Source: Pseudomonas sp. Gutcm_11s
GTDB taxonomy: Bacteria > Pseudomonadota > Gammaproteobacteria > Pseudomonadales > Pseudomonadaceae
Assembly (NCBI RefSeq): GCF_028649395.1
Contig: NZ_JAQSUW010000014.1
Location: forward strand, 121,081 to 185,080
DNA length: 64,000 nt
Reading direction: 5' to 3'
Part shown: piece by piece, positions 44,102 to 52,607 of the stretch
How the letters are laid out: each line of letters opens with the position of its first letter
Numbering within the stretch: the first letter of the stretch is position 1
Program-made: the position numbers and the translations under genes
Notes under the pieces: generated by a model
Seen by the model: only the letters and a program-made list of their open reading frames with translations
Database searches by the model: none
Told to the model about the DNA's origin: nothing

Positions 44102-45982
44102 TTAATTATTGTTCTGGCAGCTGGGACCTGGGGTCCAGGGGCGGCTCTCGGTGGCTTGCAGCTGGCTCTCCAGCTTGGCGTCGCCCATGACCTTGAGATA
44201 CTCGATCAGCGCGTAGCGTTCCTCTGGCTCCAGATAGCGGCCGATCACGCCCTCGTTGCGGCAGCCGTCGCGGAACTCGTGACCGCGGTTGCCGTTGCCG
44301 GTGATGCTGGTGTCATAGAGGAAGCCGCCGTCGAACTTGCCGGTGAGGAAGCCGGCGCGCTTGGGGTCGTACTCGAAGTTGCCGACCCAGAACTGGCGAT
44401 CACGCTCGACCACTGGCGACAGCAGCTGGAACAGGTTGGGCACCGAGCCGTTGTGCAGGAAGGGCGGGGTGGCCCAGATGCCATTGAGTGGGCGTGCCTT
44501 GTAGCCGCGCTTCTCCTGCACGCCGATGGCCAGGCCGTAGCCGTCCATGCGCCAGCGCTCGCGTGGCTGGATGCCGGCGTCACGGTAGGCGCGGTCTTCC
44601 ACATAGGCGGTGACGTAGGCCAGACCCTTGGCGCTGGAGATGCTGGCGAAGTCGACCTCGTCCAGGCTGGCACCGAACAGCTTGACGTCCAGCTTGCCCA
44701 GCTCCTCCTTGCTCCAGCCCAGTTTGCGGATGTCGAAGCGATGGTCGGCGATGTTGTCGGCGGTGGTCGGGTCGGTGCCGATGATGCGGGTCGGCACGAT
44801 GCGCAGGTGCCATTCCGGATCGCGCGCCGGCGCCAGGCGCTGGTCGCGCGGTACGTCGACCGGGGCGTGGCAGTAGGCGCAGTTCTCGGCGAACAGGGCG
44901 CGGCCCTGGCTGGCGAGCTTGAGGTCGACCTTGCCGAGCACGGCCTCCGGCCAGGTCGGCGGCTTGAGCTGCTTGAGGGTCTCTTCCAGGGTATAGAGGT
45001 CGCGCAGGCGCACGCTGGAGGGGTAGCGCTCGTCGTGGGTCAGTGCCTTGCCCTCGTCGTCGAACAGATGCAGGGTGGCGCCCACGCCGAGTGCTTCGCC
45101 GATGTTGCGTGCCATCGGCTGCATGGCCGAGCCGTTCCACTGCACCCAGTCGAATTTCCAGATGTCCCACACCTGCGGGTAGCTGACCGGTGCGTTGGCC
45201 ACGCGGTAGTTGCTGTCGTCGATAGCATCGCCAAACACGCTGTTGGCAATGCGGCCGAAGGCGTCGGTGCGGCCGAAGCCTTCCTCGGTCGGATAAAGGC
45301 CGCGATGCCAGTCGTTGTAGGCGGTGCCGAGCAGGCGATCGAGCACGACCTTGAAGTCTTCGCGCAGCTGGTCCTTGTCCTGTTCGTAGTTGTCGCCCAG
45401 TACCTCCTGGGCGAAACGGGTGAACTTGATCGGGTTGTAGTAGGTGAGCGCCATGCTCATGCCCATGGCCTGGCCGAAGCCGCCGCCCTTGAGCGTGGGT
45501 ACGGTGGAGGCCAGGGAGTGCAGGGCGGCACCGCCGTCGATGCGCACGGCCTGGCCCTTGTAGCGCAGTTCGCCGGTGTGGCAGGCGGCGCAGCTGATGT
45601 CGAGGTACTGGGTGCCGGTTTCGTCGTCCTGATGGCGGGCGAAGCCTACCGGCAGGTTGCCGGGGTTCAGCTCGCTGGGTTTCTGCTGCGGGTCGGTGAG
45701 GAAGCCGAAGCGTGCCAGGTACTCGGGACGGGCGAATTTCTCGCGGGAGAAGGGCATCTCCAGGGCGGTGAACCAGTCGTAGTGCAGGCCCTTCACTGTG
45801 GTGCCCTGGGGCGTGTAGTAGTAAGTCTGGCGGGCCTGCTCGTCCCACTGGCCGAGGTAATGGACCTGCTGCGGTTTGTCGAAGACCGGCAGGTTGGGGC
45901 GGGCGATGTAGTAGATGACCACCGCTAGCGCGCCGAGTACGAGCAACAGGATCAGGCCTAGGACACGGCGCAGGAATCGCAT
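44102..45982 (-). CDS. RoxA-like di-heme cytochrome c oxygenase/peroxidase
   Basis: Protein of 626 aa with an N-terminal membrane helix (about 7-27) and two heme-binding motifs, CAACH (131-135) and CAYCH (368-372). NGIWATPPFLHNGSVPNLFQ near the C-terminus is the shared MauG/CcpA-RoxA motif. The length and wide spacing of hemes fit the rubber-oxygenase (RoxA/LatA) branch of di-heme peroxidases rather than the 330-residue CcpA. The anchor would hold it in the periplasm. The substrate is unknown; partner catalase-like gene 12 bp downstream. Confidence 0.82.
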   Translation of the reverse strand: MRFLRRVLGLILLLVLGALAVVIYYIARPNLPVFDKPQQVHYLGQWDEQARQTYYYTPQGTTVKGLHYDWFTALEMPFSREKFARPEYLARFGFLTDPQQKPSELNPGNLPVGFARHQDDETGTQYLDISCAACHTGELRYKGQAVRIDGGAALHSLASTVPTLKGGGFGQAMGMSMALTYYNPIKFTRFAQEVLGDNYEQDKDQLREDFKVVLDRLLGTAYNDWHRGLYPTEEGFGRTDAFGRIANSVFGDAIDDSNYRVANAPVSYPQVWDIWKFDWVQWNGSAMQPMARNIGEALGVGATLHLFDDEGKALTHDERYPSSVRLRDLYTLEETLKQLKPPTWPEAVLGKVDLKLASQGRALFAENCAYCHAPVDVPRDQRLAPARDPEWHLRIVPTRIIGTDPTTADNIADHRFDIRKLGWSKEELGKLDVKLFGASLDEVDFASISSAKGLAYVTAYVEDRAYRDAGIQPRERWRMDGYGLAIGVQEKRGYKARPLNGIWATPPFLHNGSVPNLFQLLSPVVERDRQFWVGNFEYDPKRAGFLTGKFDGGFLYDTSITGNGNRGHEFRDGCRNEGVIGRYLEPEERYALIEYLKVMGDAKLESQLQATESRPWTPGPSCQNNN

Positions 45983-46065
45983 GTGGTCAACATCCCTGTG
46001 GTTATTTTGTTATGGGGTACGTTTATGCCAATCCGCGGGGGGGATGGCAAGCGGCCATAACAATT

Positions 46066-46191
46066 AGGAAGGTGTGCAATTCCTTGCCGTTTTTATAAGG
46101 AAAAGTTCCTAGAAGCGCAGCGGCGCCTTGCTAGGGTTCTTGTATCAGCGCCAACCAATTGTTTTATCTGGATTTTTCAAAAAATTGGCGC
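46066..46191. promoter_or_regulatory. Divergent control region with repeated dyads
   Basis: Within the 214-bp spacer between the RoxA-like and VpsR-like genes are two AGGAA...TTCCT dyads (46066-46084 and 46098-46110), about 30 bp apart, and a long dyad GCGCCAA/TTGGCGC (46148-46154, 46185-46191) just before the regulator start. The spacer is locally A/T-rich. Confidence 0.45.
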
Positions 46192-46196
46192 CAAGG

Positions 46197-47486
46197 ATGG
46201 ATCTATTGCAAGCCCTGGCTGCTGCCCGACGCCTGTTGGTCGTCGATCCCTGTGAGCAATGCGAGCGTCTGCTGCCGAGGCTGCAGGACTCCGGCTGGCA
46301 GGTGCAGAGCTGTGGGCTGGAGCTTGCCGGGGAGCTGGCCTGCGATGTGGGCCTGGTGCGGCTGCGGCGCAGTCATCTGCAGCAGCCGGAGCGACTCAAG
46401 CAACTGATCAGCCAGAGCGGCACCGAATGGATCGCTGTGCTCAGTGCAGAAACGCTGGCCCTGGCGGAGGCGCCCGGCTTCATCGGCGAGTGGTTCTTCG
46501 ACTATCACACCCTGCCGTTCGACCTGGAGCGGGTCAGCATCGCCCTTGGCCGCGCATTCGGCATGGCCCGGTTGCGGGGCAAGGTGGCGACCGGCGAGAT
46601 CGACAGGCCCCATGAATTGCTCGGCAGCAGCCGCAGCATTACCGAGTTGCGCCACCTGCTGGCCCGGTTGGCACCAGTGGATGCGCCGGTGCTGATCCTC
46701 GGTGAGAGCGGCAGCGGTCGTGAGCTGGCAGCGCGCATCCTGCATCGGCTCTCGCCACGCGCCTCAGGGCCCTTGTTGGCGGCCAGCTGCTCGGCGCTCG
46801 ACGAGAAGGAGTTGTTCGGCGACGAGCACTACTCCGGGCTGATCGAGCAGGCCGACGGCGGCACCCTGCTGCTGGGCGAGGTAGGGGAGCTGGCGCACCG
46901 GGCCCAGGCACGCCTGCTGCGTACCCTACAGGAGGCGCGGGTGGAGCGCGGCGGCCGGGTGACGCCGGTCAACGTCCGCCTGCTGGCCACCAGCCGCGTG
47001 GACCTGGAGAGCGAGCTGGCCAGCGGCGCCTTGCGCGAGGACTTCTACTACCTGCTGGCGGCGCTGCAGGCCCGTACCACGCCGCTGCGGGAGCGGCGCG
47101 ACGACATTGCCAGCCTGGCCGGCTATTTCACCCGACGCTACGCCGCCGAGGTGGGGCGCCGGCCGCGCAGCTTCAGTGACGGAGCTATCCGCGCGTTGGC
47201 CGACCATGACTGGCCCGGCAACGTGCGCGAGCTGGCGACGCGGGTGCGGCGTGCGACGGTGCTGTCCGAGCAGCGGCAGGTCGAGGCAGAGGACCTGGGG
47301 TTGGCGTCAGGTGCTGGCTCCGGCGGGCCGTTCGGCAGCCTGGAGGATTACGTGCATCGCGCCGAGCGCCAGGCCTTGCATGACGTGCTGCTGCGCTACA
47401 CCGGCAACATGACTCAGGCGGCCAGGGTGCTGGGCATCTCGCGGCCGACCTTCTACCGGCTGTTGCATAAGCACCAGATGCGCTAG
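46197..47486 (+). CDS. VpsR-like bacterial enhancer-binding protein with degenerate AAA+ domain
   Basis: Protein of 429 aa. The N-terminal 130 residues resemble the VpsR receiver-like domain without a phospho-acceptor pocket. A sigma-54-interaction-type AAA+ domain follows (about 140-380), and the C-terminus is a Fis-type HTH (NMTQAARVLGISRPTFYRLL). In the AAA+ domain Walker A reads GESGSGRE (Arg for Lys, residue 175), Walker B reads TLLLGEVGEL (Gly for Asp), and the GAFTGA loop is absent (ELFGDEHYSGLIEQADGG). It is therefore unlikely to remodel sigma-54 and more likely acts like VpsR or FleQ at sigma-70 promoters. ATG at 46197 gives the natural start. Confidence 0.85.
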   Translation: MDLLQALAAARRLLVVDPCEQCERLLPRLQDSGWQVQSCGLELAGELACDVGLVRLRRSHLQQPERLKQLISQSGTEWIAVLSAETLALAEAPGFIGEWFFDYHTLPFDLERVSIALGRAFGMARLRGKVATGEIDRPHELLGSSRSITELRHLLARLAPVDAPVLILGESGSGRELAARILHRLSPRASGPLLAASCSALDEKELFGDEHYSGLIEQADGGTLLLGEVGELAHRAQARLLRTLQEARVERGGRVTPVNVRLLATSRVDLESELASGALREDFYYLLAALQARTTPLRERRDDIASLAGYFTRRYAAEVGRRPRSFSDGAIRALADHDWPGNVRELATRVRRATVLSEQRQVEAEDLGLASGAGSGGPFGSLEDYVHRAERQALHDVLLRYTGNMTQAARVLGISRPTFYRLLHKHQMR

Positions 47487-48097
47487 CAGTCGAGGGTGTC
47501 GGCCTGGCGATAGAGCATCAGCAGCTTGCGGGTGATGGTCTGCTGGATGTCGTCACGCTCGAACGATGACAGGCGGGTGAGGCGCTGCACCTGCAAGCGG
47601 TGCAGGTGGATGTAGGGCATCTTCTGGTCGAATTCGCGCAGGTCGCCCTTCATCAGGATCGGCAGGAAGACGTCGTTGATCTTCTTCTGGTTGCTGATGA
47701 TCTGCGCCAGGGCCGTCTTGAACGGCATGGTCTTGGGCGCGGGGCCACCATCCTTGATCTGCGTGGTCAGCATCAGCCCCGGCTTGCCCAGCACGACGCC
47801 GGGCAGCACGCAGAGGCCGGTCTTGCGCACGGCCACCGGGTCGATGCCGTGCAGGGTGTCATGGAATGCGTAGGGATTGGGCAGCACCACCATCTTGCGC
47901 CCGTAGTCGGTCGGGAAGTGCAAGTTGTAGTTGGTGTACAGCTGCCGAGTGGACTCGGAATACACGCACAGGCGGTTCTCGAACAGTTTGATGAAGCGCT
48001 CGGCCAGCTCGCGACGGGCGATGCTGTCCAGGTCCCAGATCAGGTCCTGGTTCTGCTGCTGGCCGAGGTTGACCTCTTGGTGCTCCATACTGCTCAT
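47483..48097 (-). CDS. Uncharacterised protein co-transcribed with a chemoreceptor
   Basis: Soluble protein of 204 aa with no signal peptide or membrane helix. It starts with a polar region (MEHQEVNLGQQQNQDLIW) and contains RLCVYSESTRQLYTNYNLHF, GLCVLPGVVLGKPG and a basic C-terminal third. I do not recognise a family. ATG at 48097 follows GAGG with 5-nt spacing and is 7 bp after the chemoreceptor stop, so the two are one operon. It overlaps the VpsR-like gene end. Confidence 0.65.
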   Translation of the reverse strand: MSSMEHQEVNLGQQQNQDLIWDLDSIARRELAERFIKLFENRLCVYSESTRQLYTNYNLHFPTDYGRKMVVLPNPYAFHDTLHGIDPVAVRKTGLCVLPGVVLGKPGLMLTTQIKDGGPAPKTMPFKTALAQIISNQKKINDVFLPILMKGDLREFDQKMPYIHLHRLQVQRLTRLSSFERDDIQQTITRKLLMLYRQADTLDC

Positions 48098-48104
48098 CGA
48101 CACC

Positions 48105-49736
48105 TCACACGCGGAATTGCCCCAGAAGGCGGTTCAGCTGCCCGGCCAGTTGGCCGAGATGCTGGCTGGCCTCGCTGGACTGGTCCGCCGCGAGGGCGTT
48201 CTCATGGGCCAGCGTGGCGGCCTGAGTGACATTGTGATTGATATCCTCGACCACGTGCGACTGTTGCAGCGTGGCACTGGCGATTGAAGCATTCAAGCCG
48301 GTGAGGTTGCGCAGGGCAGCGGCGATCTGCGCCAGGCTCTCGCCGGCCTGGCGGGCCAGCTCTACGGTCTGCTGGGAGGCCTGGCTACTGGCGTTGATCA
48401 CCTTGACCGCGGCCTCCGAGTTGCCCTGCAGGCGGTCGATCATGCCCTGGATTTCCTGGGTGCTCTGCTGGGTACGGCTGGCCAGGGCGCGGACCTCGTC
48501 GGCCACCACGGCAAAACCACGCCCGGCTTCGCCGGCGCGGGCTGCCTCGATGGCGGCGTTTAGCGCCAACAGGTTGGTCTGCTCGGCGATGGAGCGGATC
48601 ACCTCCAGCACGCTGCCGATCTGGGTGCTCTCCTGGGCCAGGTTCTGGATCACCTGCACGGCCTGGCCGATGGTCTCGGACAGATGATCGATCTGGCGCA
48701 GGCTGCTGTCGATGTTGTGCTGGCCCTGCAGCGCCTGCTGCTCGGCCTGACGCACTTCGCTGGCGGCATGCTCGGCGTTCTTCGCCACGTCCTGCACGGC
48801 GTAGGACACCTCGTTGATGGCGGTGGCCACGATCTCCATCTGCTGCGACTGCTGCTGGCTATGCTGCTGGGCGTTGTTGGAAATCTCGCCGAGCGATTGC
48901 GAGGCTTGGTCAAGGGTACTGGCGGCCTGCAGCGACTGGCCGATGACGCCGCGCAGCTTGCCGGTGAAGGCGTTGAAGTGGCTGCCCAGGGCGGTCAGCT
49001 CGTCACGGCCCTGGTTGTCCAGGCTGCGGGTCAGATCGGCGTCGCCGCTGGCGATGTTGGCCATGGCGTTGACCGCCTCGTCCATCGGCCGGGCGATGCT
49101 GCGGTTGATCAGCAGCACCAGGGCTCCCAGCAGCAGGGTGATCACGATCAGGATGCCGACCGCACGCAGGGCCTGGTCGCGGAACTCGTCCTGCACGTCG
49201 TCGACGTAGATGCCTGAGCCGAGTATCCAGCCCCAGGGCTGGAACAGCTCGACATAGGAGATCTTCGGCACCGGATCTTCCGAGCCCGGCTTGGGCCAGC
49301 GGTAGTCGACCTGGCCGGAGCCTTGTTTCTTGGCGATGGCCACCATCTCGTTGAACAGGAACTTGCCGTCCGGGTCCTTCAGGCCTGAGAGGTTCTGGCC
49401 CTCCAGCTTGGGGTTGGTCGGGTGCATGACCATCACCGGAGTCATGTCGTTGATCCAGTAGTAGTCGTCCTGGTCGTAGCGCAGGCCGCGGATCACCTCC
49501 ATGGCCTGTTTCTGCGCTTCCGCGCGATCCAGGCCACCGGCTTCCAGACCCTGGTAGTGCTTGAGCACGCCTATTGCGCTTTCCACCACATGGCGAGTCT
49601 TCAGAGCCTTGGCCCGATAAAGGTCGTCGTGGATCTGCTGCAGCATCAGCCCGGTCAGGGCCAGGAGCATGATGATGGACGACAGCAGGATCAGCCACAG
49701 GCGACGGCTGATGGGGAGGGTGCGCAGACTGCTCAT
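48105..49736 (-). CDS. Methyl-accepting chemotaxis protein with single Cache domain
   Basis: Chemoreceptor of 543 aa. TM1 (about 13-33), a periplasmic sCache_2-type domain ([20 protein letters not shown] and [14 protein letters not shown]), TM2 (about 190-210), HAMP, and the signalling tip [19 protein letters not shown]. sCache_2 receptors often sense small organic acids; the ligand here is not known. An exact FliA-type -10 (GCCGATAA, minus strand at 49887-49894) lies 150 bp upstream but lacks a matching -35. Confidence 0.95.
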   Translation of the reverse strand: MSSLRTLPISRRLWLILLSSIIMLLALTGLMLQQIHDDLYRAKALKTRHVVESAIGVLKHYQGLEAGGLDRAEAQKQAMEVIRGLRYDQDDYYWINDMTPVMVMHPTNPKLEGQNLSGLKDPDGKFLFNEMVAIAKKQGSGQVDYRWPKPGSEDPVPKISYVELFQPWGWILGSGIYVDDVQDEFRDQALRAVGILIVITLLLGALVLLINRSIARPMDEAVNAMANIASGDADLTRSLDNQGRDELTALGSHFNAFTGKLRGVIGQSLQAASTLDQASQSLGEISNNAQQHSQQQSQQMEIVATAINEVSYAVQDVAKNAEHAASEVRQAEQQALQGQHNIDSSLRQIDHLSETIGQAVQVIQNLAQESTQIGSVLEVIRSIAEQTNLLALNAAIEAARAGEAGRGFAVVADEVRALASRTQQSTQEIQGMIDRLQGNSEAAVKVINASSQASQQTVELARQAGESLAQIAAALRNLTGLNASIASATLQQSHVVEDINHNVTQAATLAHENALAADQSSEASQHLGQLAGQLNRLLGQFRV

Positions 49737-49926
49737 TTACGGTGCTCCGGTTTTTGTTCTTGGAATACGTGCTAGCTAATAGCCAGTCTAGAAGCTGCGC
49801 CATTAACCGTTGGCACGGCAGCGTAACGGGGGAGCATCTGATAGCATGCCCGCCGATTTCTGCCTGTTCGCCAGGCGCCAACCCAGTTATCGGCCGTTTC
49901 TCAAAAAGGGCCAGCTCGAGGTATTC

Positions 49927-50757
49927 ATGGATTTGTGGACAGCCCTGCAGGTACTGATTCTTGGCATCGTGGAGGGTCTGACCGAATTCCTGCCGATCTC
50001 CAGCACCGGTCACCAGATCGTCGTCGCCGACCTGCTCGGCTTCGGTGGCGAGCGGGCGATTGCCTTCAACATCATCATCCAGCTCGGCGCTATCCTGGCG
50101 GTGATGTGGGAATACCGCCGCAAGATCCTCATCACCGTGTTCAACGTGCCGCGCCAGCGTCAGGCGCAGCGCTTCACCGCCAACCTGCTGATCGCCTTCC
50201 TGCCGGCGGTGTTCATCGGCGTGGCCTTCGCCGACCTGATCCATGAGTACCTGTTCAACCCGATCACCGTGGCCGCAGCACTGGTGGTGGGCGGCGTGGT
50301 CATGCTCTGGGCCGAGCAGCGCAAGCACGAGGTCACTGTGGAAGAGGTGGACGACATGACCTGGAAGGAGGCGCTGAAGATCGGCTTCGCCCAGTGCCTG
50401 GCCATGATCCCCGGCACCTCGCGCTCGGCGTCCACCATCATCGGCGGCCTGCTGTTCGGCCTGTCGCGCCGTGCGGCCACCGAGTTTTCCTTCTTCCTGG
50501 CGATGCCGACCATGGTCGGCGCCGCCGTTTACTCGGGCTACAAGTACCGCGACCTGTTCCAGCCCGGTGACCTGCCGGTGTTCGCCCTGGGCTTCGTGAT
50601 CTCCTTCATCTTCGCCATGATCGCCGTGCGCGCGCTGCTCAAGTTCATCGCCAACCACAGCTACGCGGTGTTCGCCTGGTACCGCATCGGCTTCGGTCTG
50701 CTGATCCTAGCCACCTGGCAGTTCCACCTGATCGACTGGAGCAGCGCCCAGGGCTGA
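49927..50757 (+). CDS. uppP: Undecaprenyl-diphosphatase
   Basis: Integral membrane enzyme (276 aa) that recycles undecaprenyl pyrophosphate for peptidoglycan and other glycan synthesis; also gives bacitracin resistance. Active-site motifs [14 protein letters not shown] (16-29) and [10 protein letters not shown] are intact. ATG at 49927 follows CGAGG. The next gene starts 2 bp after the stop. Confidence 0.97.
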   Translation: MDLWTALQVLILGIVEGLTEFLPISSTGHQIVVADLLGFGGERAIAFNIIIQLGAILAVMWEYRRKILITVFNVPRQRQAQRFTANLLIAFLPAVFIGVAFADLIHEYLFNPITVAAALVVGGVVMLWAEQRKHEVTVEEVDDMTWKEALKIGFAQCLAMIPGTSRSASTIIGGLLFGLSRRAATEFSFFLAMPTMVGAAVYSGYKYRDLFQPGDLPVFALGFVISFIFAMIAVRALLKFIANHSYAVFAWYRIGFGLLILATWQFHLIDWSSAQG

Positions 50758-50758
50758 T

Positions 50759-51463
50759 ATGGAACAGCGCGGCTTCCTGAAGAGCTGGAACGACGATAAG
50801 GGTTTCGGCTTTATCCAGCCTGAGGGCGGTGGCGAACAGCTGTTCGTGCACATTTCCGCCGTGCGTGGCGACAAGCGTCCGCAGGCTGGCGAAGAAGTGC
50901 TCTATGTGCCGGGCAGCGACGCCCAGGGTCGTCCGCGTGCGCAGCACATGCGCCATGCCGGGCTCAGCCTGGATCGCCCGGCGATTCGGCGCAAGCCAGT
51001 CGTGGCAGCCAAGCCGTCCAAACCCGCCGCAGCGAAAGGCCCGCGCGCCACGCGCGCGGAGCGGTCAACGCAGTCGGGCATTCAACAGTTGCCACTCAAG
51101 CTGCTGATACTGCTTGCGCTGTGCGCGTTGCCGGTCTTGGGGAGTGTCGAGCTGCTGGGGCAGGGCGTGGTCTGGGTGGCGCTGGCCTACCCGCTGGTCA
51201 GCCTGTTCAGCTTCTGCCAGTACTGGCTGGACAAGCAGTCTGCGCAGAAGGGCCGTTGGCGCACGCCGGAGAACAGCCTTCACATCGCCGAGCTGGTGGG
51301 CGGCTGGCCCGGCGCCCTGATGGCGCAGCAGGTGTTTCGCCACAAGACGCGCAAGGCCTCGTTCCAGCTGGTGTTCTGGGCCATCGTCGTATTGCACCAG
51401 GCCTTCTGGCTTGACCGCCTGGCGCTGGGCGGTCGCTATCTAGGTCATCTGCTGCCGTTCTAG
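50759..51463 (+). CDS. Cold-shock domain fused to DUF1294 membrane domain
   Basis: Protein of 234 aa. Residues 1-65 are a cold-shock-like OB fold with RNP1 KGFGFIQPEGG and RNP2-like LFVHISAV. A basic Ala/Pro/Lys linker follows, then a DUF1294 membrane module with about three helices and the LHIAELVGGWPGALMAQQ motif. It may couple RNA binding to the membrane; function unknown. It lies 1 bp after the uppP stop and is probably co-transcribed. Confidence 0.88.
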   Translation: MEQRGFLKSWNDDKGFGFIQPEGGGEQLFVHISAVRGDKRPQAGEEVLYVPGSDAQGRPRAQHMRHAGLSLDRPAIRRKPVVAAKPSKPAAAKGPRATRAERSTQSGIQQLPLKLLILLALCALPVLGSVELLGQGVVWVALAYPLVSLFSFCQYWLDKQSAQKGRWRTPENSLHIAELVGGWPGALMAQQVFRHKTRKASFQLVFWAIVVLHQAFWLDRLALGGRYLGHLLPF

Positions 51464-51807
51464 TCGAGCAGCAACCCCGCCTGGCGAATCTTCGGCAGCT
51501 TGCGCACCACTAGCTGGTGGGAGCGCTGCAGGCATTCGCGCAGTTCGCCGTCACCAAGGGGGAAGGGCGGCACCATGCTTACCCAATGCGCCCGCGCCAG
51601 ATAGGGCGCCGGATGGATGCCGGGCCGGTCCACATAGCCGAGAAACAGCTCCGCGCCGACCTTGAACGCCAGGCGATCGCCCATGAAGTCGAGGATGGCG
51701 AACATTTTGTTGCCCGCTATTGAGAACACCCGGTTGCCGCCCCACTTAAGATCCTCGCGGGCGCCAGGCAGGCTCAAACAGTATGCGGCGATCTGCTCGT
51801 TGGTCAT
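51460..51807 (-). CDS. MmcQ/YjbR-family protein
   Basis: Protein of 115 aa of the MmcQ/YjbR (CyaY-like fold) family, with LPGAREDLKWGGNRVFSIAGNKMFAIL and the WVSMVPPFPLGDGELRECLQRSHQLV tail. Proposed DNA-binding role is not proven. It overlaps the stop of the convergent DUF1294 gene by 4 bp. Confidence 0.85.
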   Translation of the reverse strand: MTNEQIAAYCLSLPGAREDLKWGGNRVFSIAGNKMFAILDFMGDRLAFKVGAELFLGYVDRPGIHPAPYLARAHWVSMVPPFPLGDGELRECLQRSHQLVVRKLPKIRQAGLLLD

Positions 51808-51882
51808 CAGGCTTCATTTCCCAGGCTGAACCGCGGCTACCCTAGCAGAACCGCGTCGCCTCTTCGCAAAGGAGTTCCTCCG

Positions 51883-52389
51883 ATGTCGCTTTCCCTCTAC
51901 CAGGCCTCGGTGCCGCAGTTCGTACGCATGTTCGGCAACCTCTCGACCATCCTCGACAAGGCAGCGGCCTACGCCGAAGCGAAGAAGATCGATCCCTCGG
52001 TGCTGCTGAGCGCGCGCCTGGCGCCGGACATGCACCCGCTGACCCGCCAGGTGCAGATTGCCAGCGATGCGGTGAAGGGCTGCGCGGCGCGCCTGGCCGG
52101 GGTGGATGTGCCGAGCTTCGCCGATACCGAAAGCAGCTTCGCCGAGCTGCAGGCGCGCATCACCAAGACCCTGGACTTCGTGAAGAGCCTGACGTCGGAG
52201 CAGATCGACAGCGGCGCCGGGCGCGAGATCGTCATGAAGTTCCCTGGCGCCGAGCTGAAGTTCACCGCCGAGGACTACCTGCTGCACTTCGTCCTGCCCA
52301 ACTTCTATTTCCACCTCACCACGGCCTACGCGATCCTGCGTCACAACGGCCTGGAGATCGGCAAGATGGATTACCTGGGGCGCGTCTGA
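51883..52389 (+). CDS. DUF1993 family protein
   Basis: Helical protein of 168 aa with SVPQFVRMFGNLSTILDKA at the N-terminus and NFYFHLTTAYAILRHNGLEIGKMDYLG at the C-terminus, the DUF1993 signature (DinB-like bundle). Function unknown. AAAGGAG lies upstream of the ATG. Confidence 0.85.
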   Translation: MSLSLYQASVPQFVRMFGNLSTILDKAAAYAEAKKIDPSVLLSARLAPDMHPLTRQVQIASDAVKGCAARLAGVDVPSFADTESSFAELQARITKTLDFVKSLTSEQIDSGAGREIVMKFPGAELKFTAEDYLLHFVLPNFYFHLTTAYAILRHNGLEIGKMDYLGRV

Positions 52390-52498
52390 GTTTCGGTGTC
52401 TGCCCTTGGTGCGGCTGAGTAGTTTCTTAGCACCGTTGCAGGGCGACCGTTACCCGATGGAGCATTTCGCTCACGGCCGTCGGCAGCGCGAAGCCGCG

Positions 52499-52513
52499 TT
52501 GCCGTTACGGCAA
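52499..52513. promoter_or_regulatory. Palindrome upstream of braC
   Basis: TTGCCG-TTA-CGGCAA is a perfect dyad 39 bp upstream of the sigma-54 promoter candidate of braC. Its position suits a regulator or integration-factor site. Confidence 0.35.
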
Positions 52514-52551
52514 ATATATAGTTCTTAGTCGTTTGTTCTCCTGAGCTACGC

Positions 52552-52567
52552 TGGCATAAGCCTTGCT
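52552..52567 (+). promoter_or_regulatory. Sigma-54 promoter candidate of braC
   Basis: TGGCATAAGCCTTGCT matches TGGCAC-N5-TTGC with one change and correct GG/GC spacing. The predicted start is about 30 nt before the braC ATG, leaving room for the CAGGAG ribosome-binding site. Confidence 0.7.
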
Positions 52568-52607
52568 GTCGCAGGTTGCCAACCTAAACCCTCAGGAGCA
52601 CAACTCC

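Noticed and set aside
42947..45928. Plus-strand open frame of 993 codons spanning the catalase-like and RoxA-like genes
   Set aside because: Despite its length it is Val/Gly/Ala-rich without recognisable domains, while both minus-strand genes have precise heme motifs.
49887..49894. Exact FliA (sigma-28) -10 box GCCGATAA upstream of the Cache chemoreceptor
   Set aside because: No TAAA-type -35 at the expected distance, so kept only as a hint in the gene entry.
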